Of a stretch of 64,000 bases of DNA, positions 35,801 through 46,654 are shown one piece after another. How positions within the stretch are numbered: position 1 is the stretch's first letter; the number at the start of each line of letters is the position of its first letter. A program made the position numbers and the translations under genes. Source of the DNA: Abelmoschus esculentus (taxonomy: Eukaryota; Streptophyta; Magnoliopsida; Malvales; Malvaceae); NCBI GenBank assembly GCA_035048815.1, contig JAUCBN010000011.1, forward strand, positions 14,719,501 to 14,783,500. The letters are read 5' to 3'. The notes beneath the pieces were generated by a model. The model was not told the DNA's origin, searched no databases, and saw only the letters and a list, made by a program, of their open reading frames with translations.

Positions 35801-37566
35801 AGAAGAGAAGGGTTATTCATCGCGATTTACGCCCAAAGAGTGGGTTCATCGATCACGGTATAGCTCAAAGAGATAGACCGTTCATTATTACATGCACTCG
35901 AAAGGAGGGGTCATTCATCGCAAAAAACGCTGAAAGAGAGAGACCGTTCACCATGACATGCACTCGATGAGAATGTCATTCATCGTGACTTATGCTTAAA
36001 AATAGAGGTCGTCCATCACGGTATACGCTCAAAGAGTGAGATTTTCATCAAAATATAAGCTCTAAGAAAGGGATCGTTCATTATGACCTTCACTCGAAGA
36101 GAAGGGTCATTCATCAAGACATACGCTTAAAGAGAGGGGTTGTCCATCACGGTATAATCTTTAAGAAAGGGACCGTTCACTATGACATACACTCGAAGAG
36201 AGGGGTCATTTATCTTGACATACGCTCAAAAAGAAGCGTCGTCCATCACGGTATACGCTCTAAGAAAGGGACCGTTCATTATGATATGCACTCGAAGAGA
36301 GGGATCATTCATCGCGACAAACACTCAAAGAGAGAGGTTGTCCATCACGGTTTACGCTTAAATAGAGGGACTGCTCATTATGATATACGCTCAAAGAGAG
36401 GGCTCATTCACCGCGATATGCGCTCAAAGAGAGGGGACATCCATCTCGGTATACGCTCAAAGAGAAGGGTCGTCCATCAAGGTATATACTCTAGGAAAGG
36501 GACCGTTCATTATAATATGCACTCAAAGAGAGGGTTCACTCATCGCGACTTATAATCAAAGAGTGAGGTTGTTCAATACGGTATACGTCCAAACATAGGG
36601 ACCATTAACCATGACATGCACTCGTAGAGAGCGGTCATTCATCGCGATATACGCTCAAAATAAGGGGTCGTTCATCACGGTATACACTCAAAGAGATGAT
36701 CTGTTCATTATGACATACGCTTGAAGAGATGGTTTATCCATCATGGTATATGCTCAAAGAGAGGGACCATTCATTATGATAAATACTCAATGCGAGGGGT
36801 CATTCACCACGACATAAGCTCAAAGAGACGTTCATTCACCGCGACATACGCTCAAAGAGAGGGACTGTACATTATGACATGCACTCAGAGAGGACTCATT
36901 CTTCGTGACATACGCTCAAAGAGAAGGCTCATCCATCACGGTACACGCTCAAAGAGTGACACCATTCATTATGACATACACTCGAAGACAGAGGTCATTC
37001 ATCATGACATAAAATCAAAGAGAGGGGTTTTCCATCACGATATATGCTCAAAGAGATGGTCCGTTCACCATGTCATGCACTTGAAGAGAGGGTTCATTCA
37101 TCACGATATACGCACAAAGAGAGGTGTTGTCCTTCACGACATACGCTTAAAGAGAGGGACCGTTCATTATGATATATGCTCGAAGACAGGGGTCAATCAC
37201 CGCAATATACACTCATAGAGAGGGGTCGTCCATCATGATATACGCACAAAGAGAGGGATCATTCACCATGACATGCACTTGAAGATACATTCATCGCGAC
37301 ATACGCTCAAAGAGAGGGGTCGCTTATCATGGCATACACTCAAAGGGAGAGACCATTAATTATGACATATGATCGAAGAGAGGGGTCATTTACCGTGACA
37401 TTCGCACAAAGGGAGGGGTCTTCAATCATGGTATACGCTTAAAGAAATGGACCGTTCATTATGACATTCACTCGAAGAGAGGGGTCATTCATCGCGACAT
37501 CTGATCAAAGAGAAGAGTTATCCATGATAGAATACGCTCTAAGAAAGGGACCGTTCATTATAATAT
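32882..37566. repeat. Main block of the 33-bp satellite array (~4.7 kb)
   Basis: About 140 monomers of 33 bp in three alternating types (cores cattcatcgcgacatacg, cgtccatcacggtatacg, cgttcattatgacatgca), each followed by ctcaaagagaggg or ctcgaagagaggg. The consensus has no stop in any forward frame, so periodic 11-residue ORFs of up to 180 codons appear on the plus strand only. Variants have diverged by point change and occasional 1-2 bp indels. It ends with AATAT (37562-37566), the target duplication of the solo B LTR. Confidence 0.92.
33950..36240. repeat. Higher-order repeat, period ~791 bp (24 monomers), in the satellite
   Basis: Rare monomer variants recur in the same order. ttctttatgataag occurs at about 34202, 34993 and 35783. 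ttcaatttgatatgc occurs near 34688 and 35478. Similar pairs exist for aggctctaagaaagg and cgcccaaagag. Two complete copies (34201-34991, 34992-35781) are flanked by a partial one before (from about 33950) and one after (to about 36240). Confidence 0.8.
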
Positions 37567-39406
37567 TGGTATGTTTTGTGTAGTGCTTATAATTGATGTA
37601 TGTGAACACACATATATGTGCAAGTATAAACAGTCATACAAGTAATAATAGGGTTAGTGTGTATCGTTCCCACGAGGATCTAGATTAAAGTGTTCAGTCA
37701 AATTTTTCAAGGCAAAACGGGTTGTCATTAAAGGAAAACAAAGATAAAGATAAAACACAAGAAAATAGATATGTACGATGAAGGAGTAAGATGAAAATGC
37801 TATGGTAATTCTAGAATTCAAGCAACTAAAATTTGTCAAGGCAAATTAGAATGGATGATGATGGCTAGGTGGATATATGAAGGTGGTATGTGAGTGTATG
37901 GCAGAGTGATTGCAAGATAGCAAGCAAAGTAAATAAAGTAAATTGTAAATGTGAGGGAAAAACAGGCTGCAAAAACACGTTAAACAATATATTGTACTTC
38001 TTTATTGATGAACTCTCTAGGGAATGACTAATGGTGGCTTCTATGGTTTCCGACCCCTTACCCCTACCTAACATATAGCTGTTATGGTGTATACTTACTC
38101 GATAGAGGTTTCTAAGGTATTCCCTCTCTCTCAAGTCATAGGAACCTAAAAAACTAAAATGCCATGGTAATTTCGCCTATCACGCGAATGACACCTTAGT
38201 CTACCGATAAAGTACCCTCCTTTTAGTCGTTGAAGCCTTCACCTACGCCTCTCTCGAGTGTTCTAGGATCCAACTAGGCCCTATTTGCAGTCTAGAACAC
38301 ATTGCTCACGTAGATTCTTCCTTAGCTTCTCTCGGATGATCTAAGGATCTATAGCTACGCCTCTCTCGAGTGATCTAGCATGTATCTAAACTATGGACAC
38401 TCTTGTGCCTCTTACAAAGCTTAAATAATTACCAACAATAAGCAAAGCAAATATAAAAACACTTAGCATGCAATATATTAAATAGAAACAAAAGTTAATC
38501 ATACATAAAAGCTACCATCGAAACAAGGTTACATGGTGGAGCCAAATATTAAGAGTAGTCAACCACATTAATCTTAAACATCCAACATTCATCCTCATGA
38601 AAATATAACAAAATAAAGCAAGAAAGGAGGACTAGAACACACCCTCGGTGTGCACTGCTGTCGGCTCTTCAACCACCATGGTCGTCTTGGTGTGCTAGCC
38701 CCTCTCGGGTGCTTAGCACACCACTCCCTTCAAGTGCTATCAATGGAGGTCCTTTTGGCCGGAAGTAGGAGGAGAAAGGTGGGAGCTTTCCTCCGCAAAG
38801 ATCGCCGCAAAAGGTGCCTCTTTTCTGTGTTTTCTCTTCCGAAAAAGCCTCTTCTTTATGTCGGTCACCATGTCTTTTAAAGAGGGTGAAAACCCTAAAA
38901 GATATGCAAAAATTCCTTTATGCCCTTATTTTTATCCTGACATTCCTATAGGACTGGAAGAGGTGACAGTGGTCCCCTACTGACGTATAATGGAAATAGG
39001 CCATCTTCTTTGTGGTCCCCCATTGAGGTGGCTGTAGCTAGCTGTAGTGGTCCCGATCGTTTGTGGTAGCAGCAGATGGCACTCTTATCAAAATATCTCT
39101 TTGTCGTTTAGCTCAGCTCAGGAGTTCTCTAGCTTTGTCATGGCATTTTCCTTTTGCCATCTTTTTGAGAATGCCATAACAAATTGCCTCAACTTTCGTT
39201 TCTGCTTCACCTGCACAACACCATTAAAAAGAACTACCATTCCCATTAAATAGCATCTATTACCACCTTAAAATGCCAAGGCATGTTTAAATGACTATAT
39301 GCAATGTCATGAACCTAGATGCAACTAAATGATCCTATATGAACCTAAGGACACTTAATAACTTAAGTAAAAAGGCCTAAAATATAGCCTTTTTACGGAG
39401 TTATCA
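37567..39406 (-). mobile_element. Solo Athila family B LTR (1840 bp) in the satellite
   Basis: Plus-strand edges TGGTATG and GGAGTTATCA match the B LTRs at 13035 and 26944. It is flanked by AATAT at 37562-37566 and 39407-39411. No internal sequence remains. It carries palindromes TGTCAAGGCA (37834), TGTCATGGCA (39136) and TGCCAAGGCA (39274). Confidence 0.93.
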
Positions 39407-40687
39407 AATATGCACTCGAAAAGAGGTGTCATTCATCATAACATATTATCAAAGAGAGGTATTGTCCGTCGCTGAATACGCTCCTAGAGAGGGAGTGTCC
39501 ACCCTGACTTGTACTCGAAGCGAGGGATCATTCATCGCCACATACGCTCATAGAGAGGGGTCCTTCATCACGGCATATGCTCAAAGTAAGGGTTTGTTCA
39601 CCGTGAAATATGCTCAAAGAGAGGGGTCATTCATCACAACATATGCTCAAAGAGAGGAGTCATCGATCTTGGTATAAGCTTAAAGAGTGAGACCGTTTAT
39701 TATGACATGCAATCGAAGAGAGGGGTCACTCATCGTGACATATTCCCAAAGAGAGGGGTCATTCACCATGACATACGCTCAAAGATAGAGGTCATCCGTC
39801 ACGGTATACGCTCAAAGAGAGGGACCGTTCACCATGACATGCACTCGAAGAGAGGGGTTATTCATCGCAACATACGCTCAAAGAGAGGGGTCATCGATCT
39901 CAGTATAAGCTCAAAGAGTGGGACCGTTCATTGTGACATGCACTAGAAGAGAGGGGTCATTCAATGCGACATATTCTCAAAGAGAGGGGTCGTCCAACAT
40001 GGTATACGCTAAAAAGATGGAACATTAACCATGACATGCACTCGAAGAGAGGAGTCATTCATCACGACATACGCTCAAAGAGAGGGGTTGTCCATCATGG
40101 CATACGCTTAAAGAGTGGAACGTTCATTAGGATATATGCTCGAAGAGAGGGGCCATTCACCGCGACATATGCTTAAAGATAGGGGTCATTCACCTCGATA
40201 TAAGCTAAAAGAGAGGGACCGTTCATTATGACATGCACTTGAAGAGGGGGGTCATTTATCACAATATATGCTCAAAGAGAGGGGTTGTCCATCATGGTAT
40301 ACGCTCAAAGAGAAGGACCATTCACCATGTCATGCACTTGAAAACAGTGGTCATTCTTCGTAACATACGCTCAAAGAGAGGGTTGTCCACACGGTATACG
40401 CTCCAAAAGAGGGACTATTCATTATGACATACGCTCGAAGAGAGGGTCATTCATCGCGACATGCACTCAAAGAGAGGGATCGTCCATCACGGTATACGCT
40501 CTAAGAAAGGGACTATTCATTATAACATGCACTCAAAGAGAGGAGTCATTCATTGCGACTTAAGATCAAAGATAAAGGTCGTCCATCACGGTATACGCTC
40601 TAAGAAATAGACCGTTCATTTTTACATGCACTCGAAGAGTGGGATCGTCCATCACGTTATACGCTCAAAGAAAGGCACCGTTCAATT
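39407..40687. repeat. Right-hand part of the 33-bp satellite array
   Basis: About 38 monomers continuing in phase from 37561. The array stops within the sequence ccgttcaatttg near 40687 and passes without a clear duplication into the chromovirus fragment. This is the only array edge in the window not made by a mapped insertion. Confidence 0.88.
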
Positions 40688-40689
40688 TG

Positions 40690-41453
40690 TCTTCTTGTAC
40701 ATCACTTGGAGTCAAAGGTGCCGAAGTTATTTTTCTGCCCTCATGAGTAAAAGAGTATCGATTGGTGTAACAATCGTGTAAAACTCTCTTATCATACTGC
40801 CACGGTCTTCCTAACAAAAAATGACGAGCATGCATAGAACAAACATCACTTAAAACCTCATCCTTGTACTTACCAATGGAAAATGGTATAACATCTTGTT
40901 TGGTAACTTCGATTTCATCACCATTATTCAACCATTGTAGCTTGTACGGATTAGGATGCTTTGTTGTTGTCAAGCCTAACTTTTAAACCATGATAGTACT
41001 AGCAACATTAGTACAACAACAACTATCAATAATTACAATAAAAACCTTATCTTGAACCTTGTATCGTGTATGAAAGATATTATCACGTTGTTGCTCATTT
41101 TGAATCGATTATGCATTCAAACTTCTGTTGACAACAAGTTCGTCACCTGTTGCAAATCTCTTGACTTTTCTTTTCCGTGACAAATACGCATCAAGATATG
41201 TTTGTTCCTGAAAAGAAGGAACAACTTTAATGTTAGTCAAATTATCGTCAACTTGTTGCAAACACCCTTGTTGCCTCAGAATGTTCAATCGTGATGATTG
41301 ATCCACATCGTTTTTATCATTTTGTTCACCATTTATGTCAGTTTGGGAACCACCATTAATTACGTCCAATAATTGTAAGGGTTCAAGTTCAACCCTTAAT
41401 ATCCTCCAAATTTCCCGAGCAAAGTTCTTTATTTGTAGATTTGGACCAATCAC
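40690..41453 (-). pseudogene. Protease fragment of a Ty3/gypsy chromovirus
   Basis: The minus-strand frame 41453-41109 ends in an in-frame stop and then continues in the style of the region between Gag and protease (NIFHTRYKVQDKV). The protease active-site region reads IVIIDSCCCTNVAST, where Cys replaces the expected Gly after Asp-Ser. After another stop, 40973-40690 has KHPNPYKLQWLNNGDE and ARHFLLGRPWQYDKRVLHD, standard for this lineage. RT, RNase H and integrase, which should follow, are missing: the fragment ends at the satellite edge. It is a dead remnant. The chromovirus sub-lineage (Reina/Galadriel-like) is a guess from motif style. Confidence 0.75.
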
Positions 41454-42500
41454 AATTAGAATAAAAGAAAATAGAATAGATAACGAGTTAAGTAAAGCGA
41501 AAGTAAAAATTCCTCACAGCATACTCACAAAACTTCTCGGTTTTCATTCTAAAGAAATATACACTCAAAATGTAACACTAAGCACTCGTGTTTCACTCAG
41601 GAGAATGCTTGAATGACTCTTTTTGTCTCTCCTTCTATTCTCACAATACTCAGTGCCTTTTTCCTTTAGAATTTCTTTATTTTCAGTTCTTTAAAGGACT
41701 AAACCAATGTTTCAAAACCTGTTACAAAGGAAGAAAGAAAGCTGGAAACTGACGAAAAGGAAATGAAAAGATAGAAATATAATTCTTAATACAAAGACGC
41801 TCCTATCACCGAAAAACAAGAACAATTCTCTTCGATTGATTTTCAAGCACTTTGAATCACAGAGTACAAGAACATGTACATTCAACATGATTTCACAATA
41901 GAAACATAAATTCCTTTGTTTTTTTTAATTTCTTTTCAATATTCGAATCTAATTTTTTTTATTTTTTTCGAAATTTTCTTTTTTGACTATGACTTTGACC
42001 TTTTTTAGATTTTTTTCGATTTTTTCTTTTTTATTCTTTCTTCGTATGTTACGGATCTAGGATTGTTGTAAGCACGTTCATGCTACAAGAACAAGATAAA
42101 AACAACAATGAATCAAAATTATAATCATAATGAAATAAGGAAATTAAGGGAAGAACGAAAATTAGATGAAAAGAAAGAAAAAGAAGGTGTTTTGATGGAT
42201 TTCAAAACGAGGAAGATGAATACTTCAAGAAACATCCATGGTAGCAACTCGAACATTCAACAATGGTGAATTATGTTGTTGGAATCAAAATGAAATGCTA
42301 AACTCGAAAGTACCTAGACAATCTACTGAGCAAATCCGAATCGAATTTGTTTCGAAGATATCTTTGAAAAAGACCCTTTTGGAGGCCTCTACTTCAAGCA
42401 AAAGTTTCATCAACTTGTTCCATCATTGAAGCAATCAAACACCCCTACATCAAGGAATTATTCATTGGAAAACCCTTTCTATTTGAGGATAAATCGCCTA
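41454..42500. other. Unresolved AT-rich sequence beside the chromovirus fragment
   Basis: On the minus strand this would lie upstream of the protease fragment and may be its 5' leader or LTR; homopolymer-rich stretches at 41930-42040 fit a leader. No Gag domain, zinc knuckle or primer binding site is recognisable. A plus-strand ORF (42238-42429, 63 codons) has no recognised domain. I see nothing that supports a gene. Confidence 0.4.
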
Positions 42501-43265
42501 AAACAAGGGGGAATGATGTGTTCACGTTTCCGCTCATTTATCTCATATTTTCATCCTTCATTTCACGCATGGGATCAAAGGGGAGTTATCTTAGTGATCT
42601 TAGTATTTATTACTTTTATATACTTTATAGTAAGATACTTAAGAGTTATATTAATTAGGATATATACAAGAATAGTCATTATAACCACATTATTAACTTT
42701 CAACTTACATCTAAATTTATATTAACTTATTTTAATTATTTTCAATATTTCCATTATTTTGTTTTCTTCATAGGACTTACCTACAGCTCAAGGAGTATGT
42801 ATTAGCCCGGTGTCAGCTCAGCCAGCTCAAAAGAATCAAAATGGAAGGCAATGCTAGAAACCCAAAGAGAAAACTTCAAAATAGCTTGAAAATGCATGGA
42901 ACACTCCTACAGTACTTAAAGGACTAAAGGCTAGCTCCATGTCAGCTCACAAATCCCATATAAGCTCAAATGAAGCATAATTCAAAAACAAGGCTTTAGG
43001 AGATTCTGATCAGCTCCAAAATACTCCTCACACTAGAAGAGAGTATAAGGAAGTTAATGGACCAACTTACTTTGCTAAAGAAAGATCGGATTAGCTTATT
43101 TTAGCTTTAAACTTTAGCTAAGTCTTTCAGCTAGATAGATCAGTTCAATCCAGCTCACCCCTAGCTCGATTAGCTCACCTCAACTCTAGCTATCACTCCT
43201 AGCTCAACACCCGAAGGTCACCTACCCTTCACCAAGCATCATGTCCTTCTATCATCCACATTAGG

Positions 43266-46200
43266 TGTAACATCCCGATTTTGGGGTTAGTAGTTTGGGC
43301 TTTAGTTAGGAGAATTCGATTCGGGTCGAATCGGGTTCTCCGGTTTGTATTTCAGGGAAATACAAAATGAAAATATTTTTAATTAGAAAAGTAATAATTT
43401 TGGAATGTGGTTTAAAATATTAAAAATATGTTTCAAAAATTAAAAGAAAGTAATTTGGACTTTATATTGATTTTTAATTATGCTTAATTATGCATAAATG
43501 ACCAATTTGTAATTTTTGGAAATTTTGGAGGATTTAATTTGTAATTTTCAAAAATTTGATGTTTTAGTGACTAAATTGAAATGCAAGCTAGACTTAGAAT
43601 CCTTAGAGGGCCATAAACTCATTTTTAATTTTTAATAATGATTTATTCACCAAAATGCTTTTTAATTACTTTAATTAAAGATGAAAAATCATTTTCTCTC
43701 AAAACTACTTTTTTCTCTCATCTTTTTCTCTCATTTTCTCTCCATTTTCCTTTCTCTTCAATTCCTTGCTGACTTTTACATCTTTTTCAACAAAGATTAA
43801 TCATTTTAATCATCTTTCCATCCTTTACAAAACCTAACCATCAATTTTATCAAATCAACACCAAATTGCAAGGAATCAAGTAGGGGAAATTGCATCTTTT
43901 TGGTGAATAGATCTTAAAGGTAATTTTCTGAATTTTTAATTCTTTTCTAAGGTTCTTTATTGAAATTCCCAAGTATTAGCTTGCTAATTTTTGAATAAAA
44001 CTTAATTCTATGTTTTCAATGTTAGATCTAGTGATTTTGTGAATGTTTTTGTAAAATCTTTTCGGATTTCATTCAATGCTGAAATTAGATGGATTCAATT
44101 ATGTTTTTATGTTAATTAAATGATTAATTGAGTCTTCATTTGATAGCACATTAATTTAATCCCGGAATAATGCAATCGGTGTTGTTTTAAGGTGATTTTC
44201 AGTTGTTTAAGGGGTTGTTTTAGATGTTTTAATGTTGCTGGAGGTATAAGTGTGGTTTATATGTGTTTTTGGTTCATATTTGAAGTGGATTAGATGTTAG
44301 AATCATTAGGTTTTGGGCTGATGTTGTTCGGATGCGTTTTGGCTTAGTTTTCGGTCTTTTCGGCTAAGTTTTCGGTAATTTTGTGGAGGTTTAATGTGGC
44401 TGCTGGTTTGAGTATGTTATGATGTGAATATGCTCTATTTTTAATGATGTAGAGGTAGTGCAAGAAGATGCATAAGTGGCTGGTGCATTGACGTTGCCAT
44501 CGGAGCATCGGCGAGGGATCGTTTGGCTTGTGGGTGAGTGTTTTTCGGACTTAGAGCGAATCATGTTTGGTACGGTTCTGTTTTGGGGACTATGGAAGAG
44601 TGTGAAAACCTTCCATAGTTCAAGAGTAAGTAAAGTAAATGTTTTTGATAAATCGACATGAGCTTCGGCTACATTCGATAAAGGCATTATGTTGGTAATG
44701 CAATGAGATTTATGGAAATGCATGAGCATGATTTGAATTGGTGCATACATGAGAAATACTTGTTGAAATGCATAGCTTATTTAGCATCCATGATTATGGA
44801 AAATTATGAGAAATGATTTGGAATACAATATGGTTAATTTCCTTATATATGATGGTGCCTTTGGGCATGGCTTTTGGTTCATTTGTTAAACATATTATGC
44901 ATACGTTATGTGCAGCAAGTTATCATGCACACTTGATTATGATATTGGCTTAGTGACACTAACTTTAGATTTGAATACGAAGGACGTGTCATTAGGATTG
45001 TCTTAAGTGCACTGCAAACCAAATTGAGAATACAGAATATTGCCTACACGTAACAAGGGTGACTTTTTGTCCAACCGTGCGTGGTAGAGCCGTCTATACG
45101 TAACAAGGGTGACTATGTGTCCAATCGTGCGTGGTAGTACTATAATGGTGACTTCGTGTCATGTCAATGGTGACTTCGTGTCATGACGAGACAATGGTCT
45201 CTAACAATGGATCCGTGTATTCGGTGAACTCAAGGTTCACATTAAGTGGTCACTAGAAAGCCAATATACATAAATAAATTTGAGAAGAATAATGTACATC
45301 ATTTATAAATTGTTTTGATAAGGTTTTGTAAACTCAAGGATGCATATGGTTTAAAGAACATGAGCATGAGATGTTAGCATGCATGATTTAACAATGTATT
45401 GGAAATTATGGTTTCATCATGGTTTTAAACAGATGCATCGATGATTTGTGTAGAGCTTCCTACTAAGCATGTTTGCTTAAGCTCTCTTTTCATCCTTATA
45501 AAAAAATAAAGGCACTTGGGGCGTCGTTCGAGGCAAGGAAACCAAGGGGAAGAATCACTTTGAATTTGGTATGTTTTTGGCAAATAAATTGGGCATGGCA
45601 ATGTGTAACCCAACCTATGTGAGGAGAGTGTATTTAGGCTTTGGTTTATGTTGTAATAAGACCATTATTGCTTGATTGTTAATTGCTGGACTATGGAATT
45701 GTTTGGATTGTTGAAGCATGTACTTGCATGATTGTTATGTCTTAATCATGTTCTTGAAAGGATGCCTATAGTTTGATTGATGTCCGTGACGTTGTTGATC
45801 ATGTGTCATATGTTGCTAATTATGCCTAGGACTGATGCATTTAGTGGTTTTAATTAATGGTTGAGTATTGAGTAATTGGTGTGCACCTAGTGTAACAAAA
45901 CTTTTGGTTCGAGACCCAAAGTTTTGAAACCTTTGGGTGAAGGTTCCGAAACCTTTGTCAAATAGTTTCGAAACCTTCTGGAGGTTCCGAAAGCTTGTGG
46001 GCAATTTCAATTTTGGATAGCTACTGGACGCGAAAAGTTTCGAAACCTTTGGGAAGGTTTCGAAACCTTTGATCACCAAGAATAGGAAGTTGCTGGAAAT
46101 TATATTTTAGTCCCGGATATCTTCCTTTGTTCGATTAGGGTACTTACAGATGCTATTTTGAGCTGAAATTTTGTATGCATTCATAAAGTTGATTTAATTT

Positions 46201-46635
46201 CAAGATGGTTAACCTATTTTGGATGAAGTCCTTGTATTTTGGAAGATTTATATTTTGGTCCATAAATTAGAGAAACATACAATTGATGATGTCAGAATGA
46301 TCCGTTTGAGTTGAAATTTTCTATGAAGAACACTTGAGTGTTTAATTGAACTTTGATGAAAAGAATTTATGTTTAATTAAAAGGATTTAAAAGTTTTATG
46401 TTTTAGTCCTTAATTTACTTAAGTGTTTAATCGGACGGTTGTTTTTGATTAATTTGTTTTCGTTAATGCTTTGTATGAGACCTTGACATGTGGGAATAAG
46501 ATTATGCATCTAGAAGGAAAAAAATATAACGGTTTTAGGGTTGTTTATCGAATCGGACCTTTGCGGGTTTGGTTTGATATTCCCCGTGTAACCCGTTAGT
46601 GTCGGTTCCATGTAGGCCAGGCTAAGGGAGTTACA
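43266..46635 (+). mobile_element. 5' LTR of the complete A element (3370 bp)
   Basis: Starts TGTAACATCCCGATTTTGG and ends AAGGGAGTTACA. It is shorter than the solo LTRs because it has only two full 51-bp units (45040-45195), three GTTTCGAAAC copies (45905-46075), and a single ggtgcctttgggcatgg segment. It belongs to the subtype with GATTTTGGGGTTAGTAG at its start, like 50929 and 55188. Confidence 0.93.
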
Positions 46636-46640
46636 TTTGG

Positions 46641-46654
46641 TGGTATTAGAGCCA
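46641..46654 (+). other. Primer binding site, tRNA-iMet type
   Basis: TGGTATTAGAGCCA, one change from TGGTATCAGAGCCA, lies five bases inside the 5' LTR. The same site without the change follows the LTR at 58766. Confidence 0.85.

Noticed and set aside
32882..40687. Regular short repeats resembling a CRISPR array
   Set aside because: There are no unique spacers between constant repeats: the whole unit is tandemly repeated with point variation. The context is a plant nuclear genome with retrotransposons, and no cas genes are present.
43261..43700. Host gene candidates in the non-element stretches (40690-43265, 53286-55187)
   Set aside because: No long ORFs with domain-like sequence and no plausible exon series were found. 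The stretches look like LTR, leader or repeat sequence.
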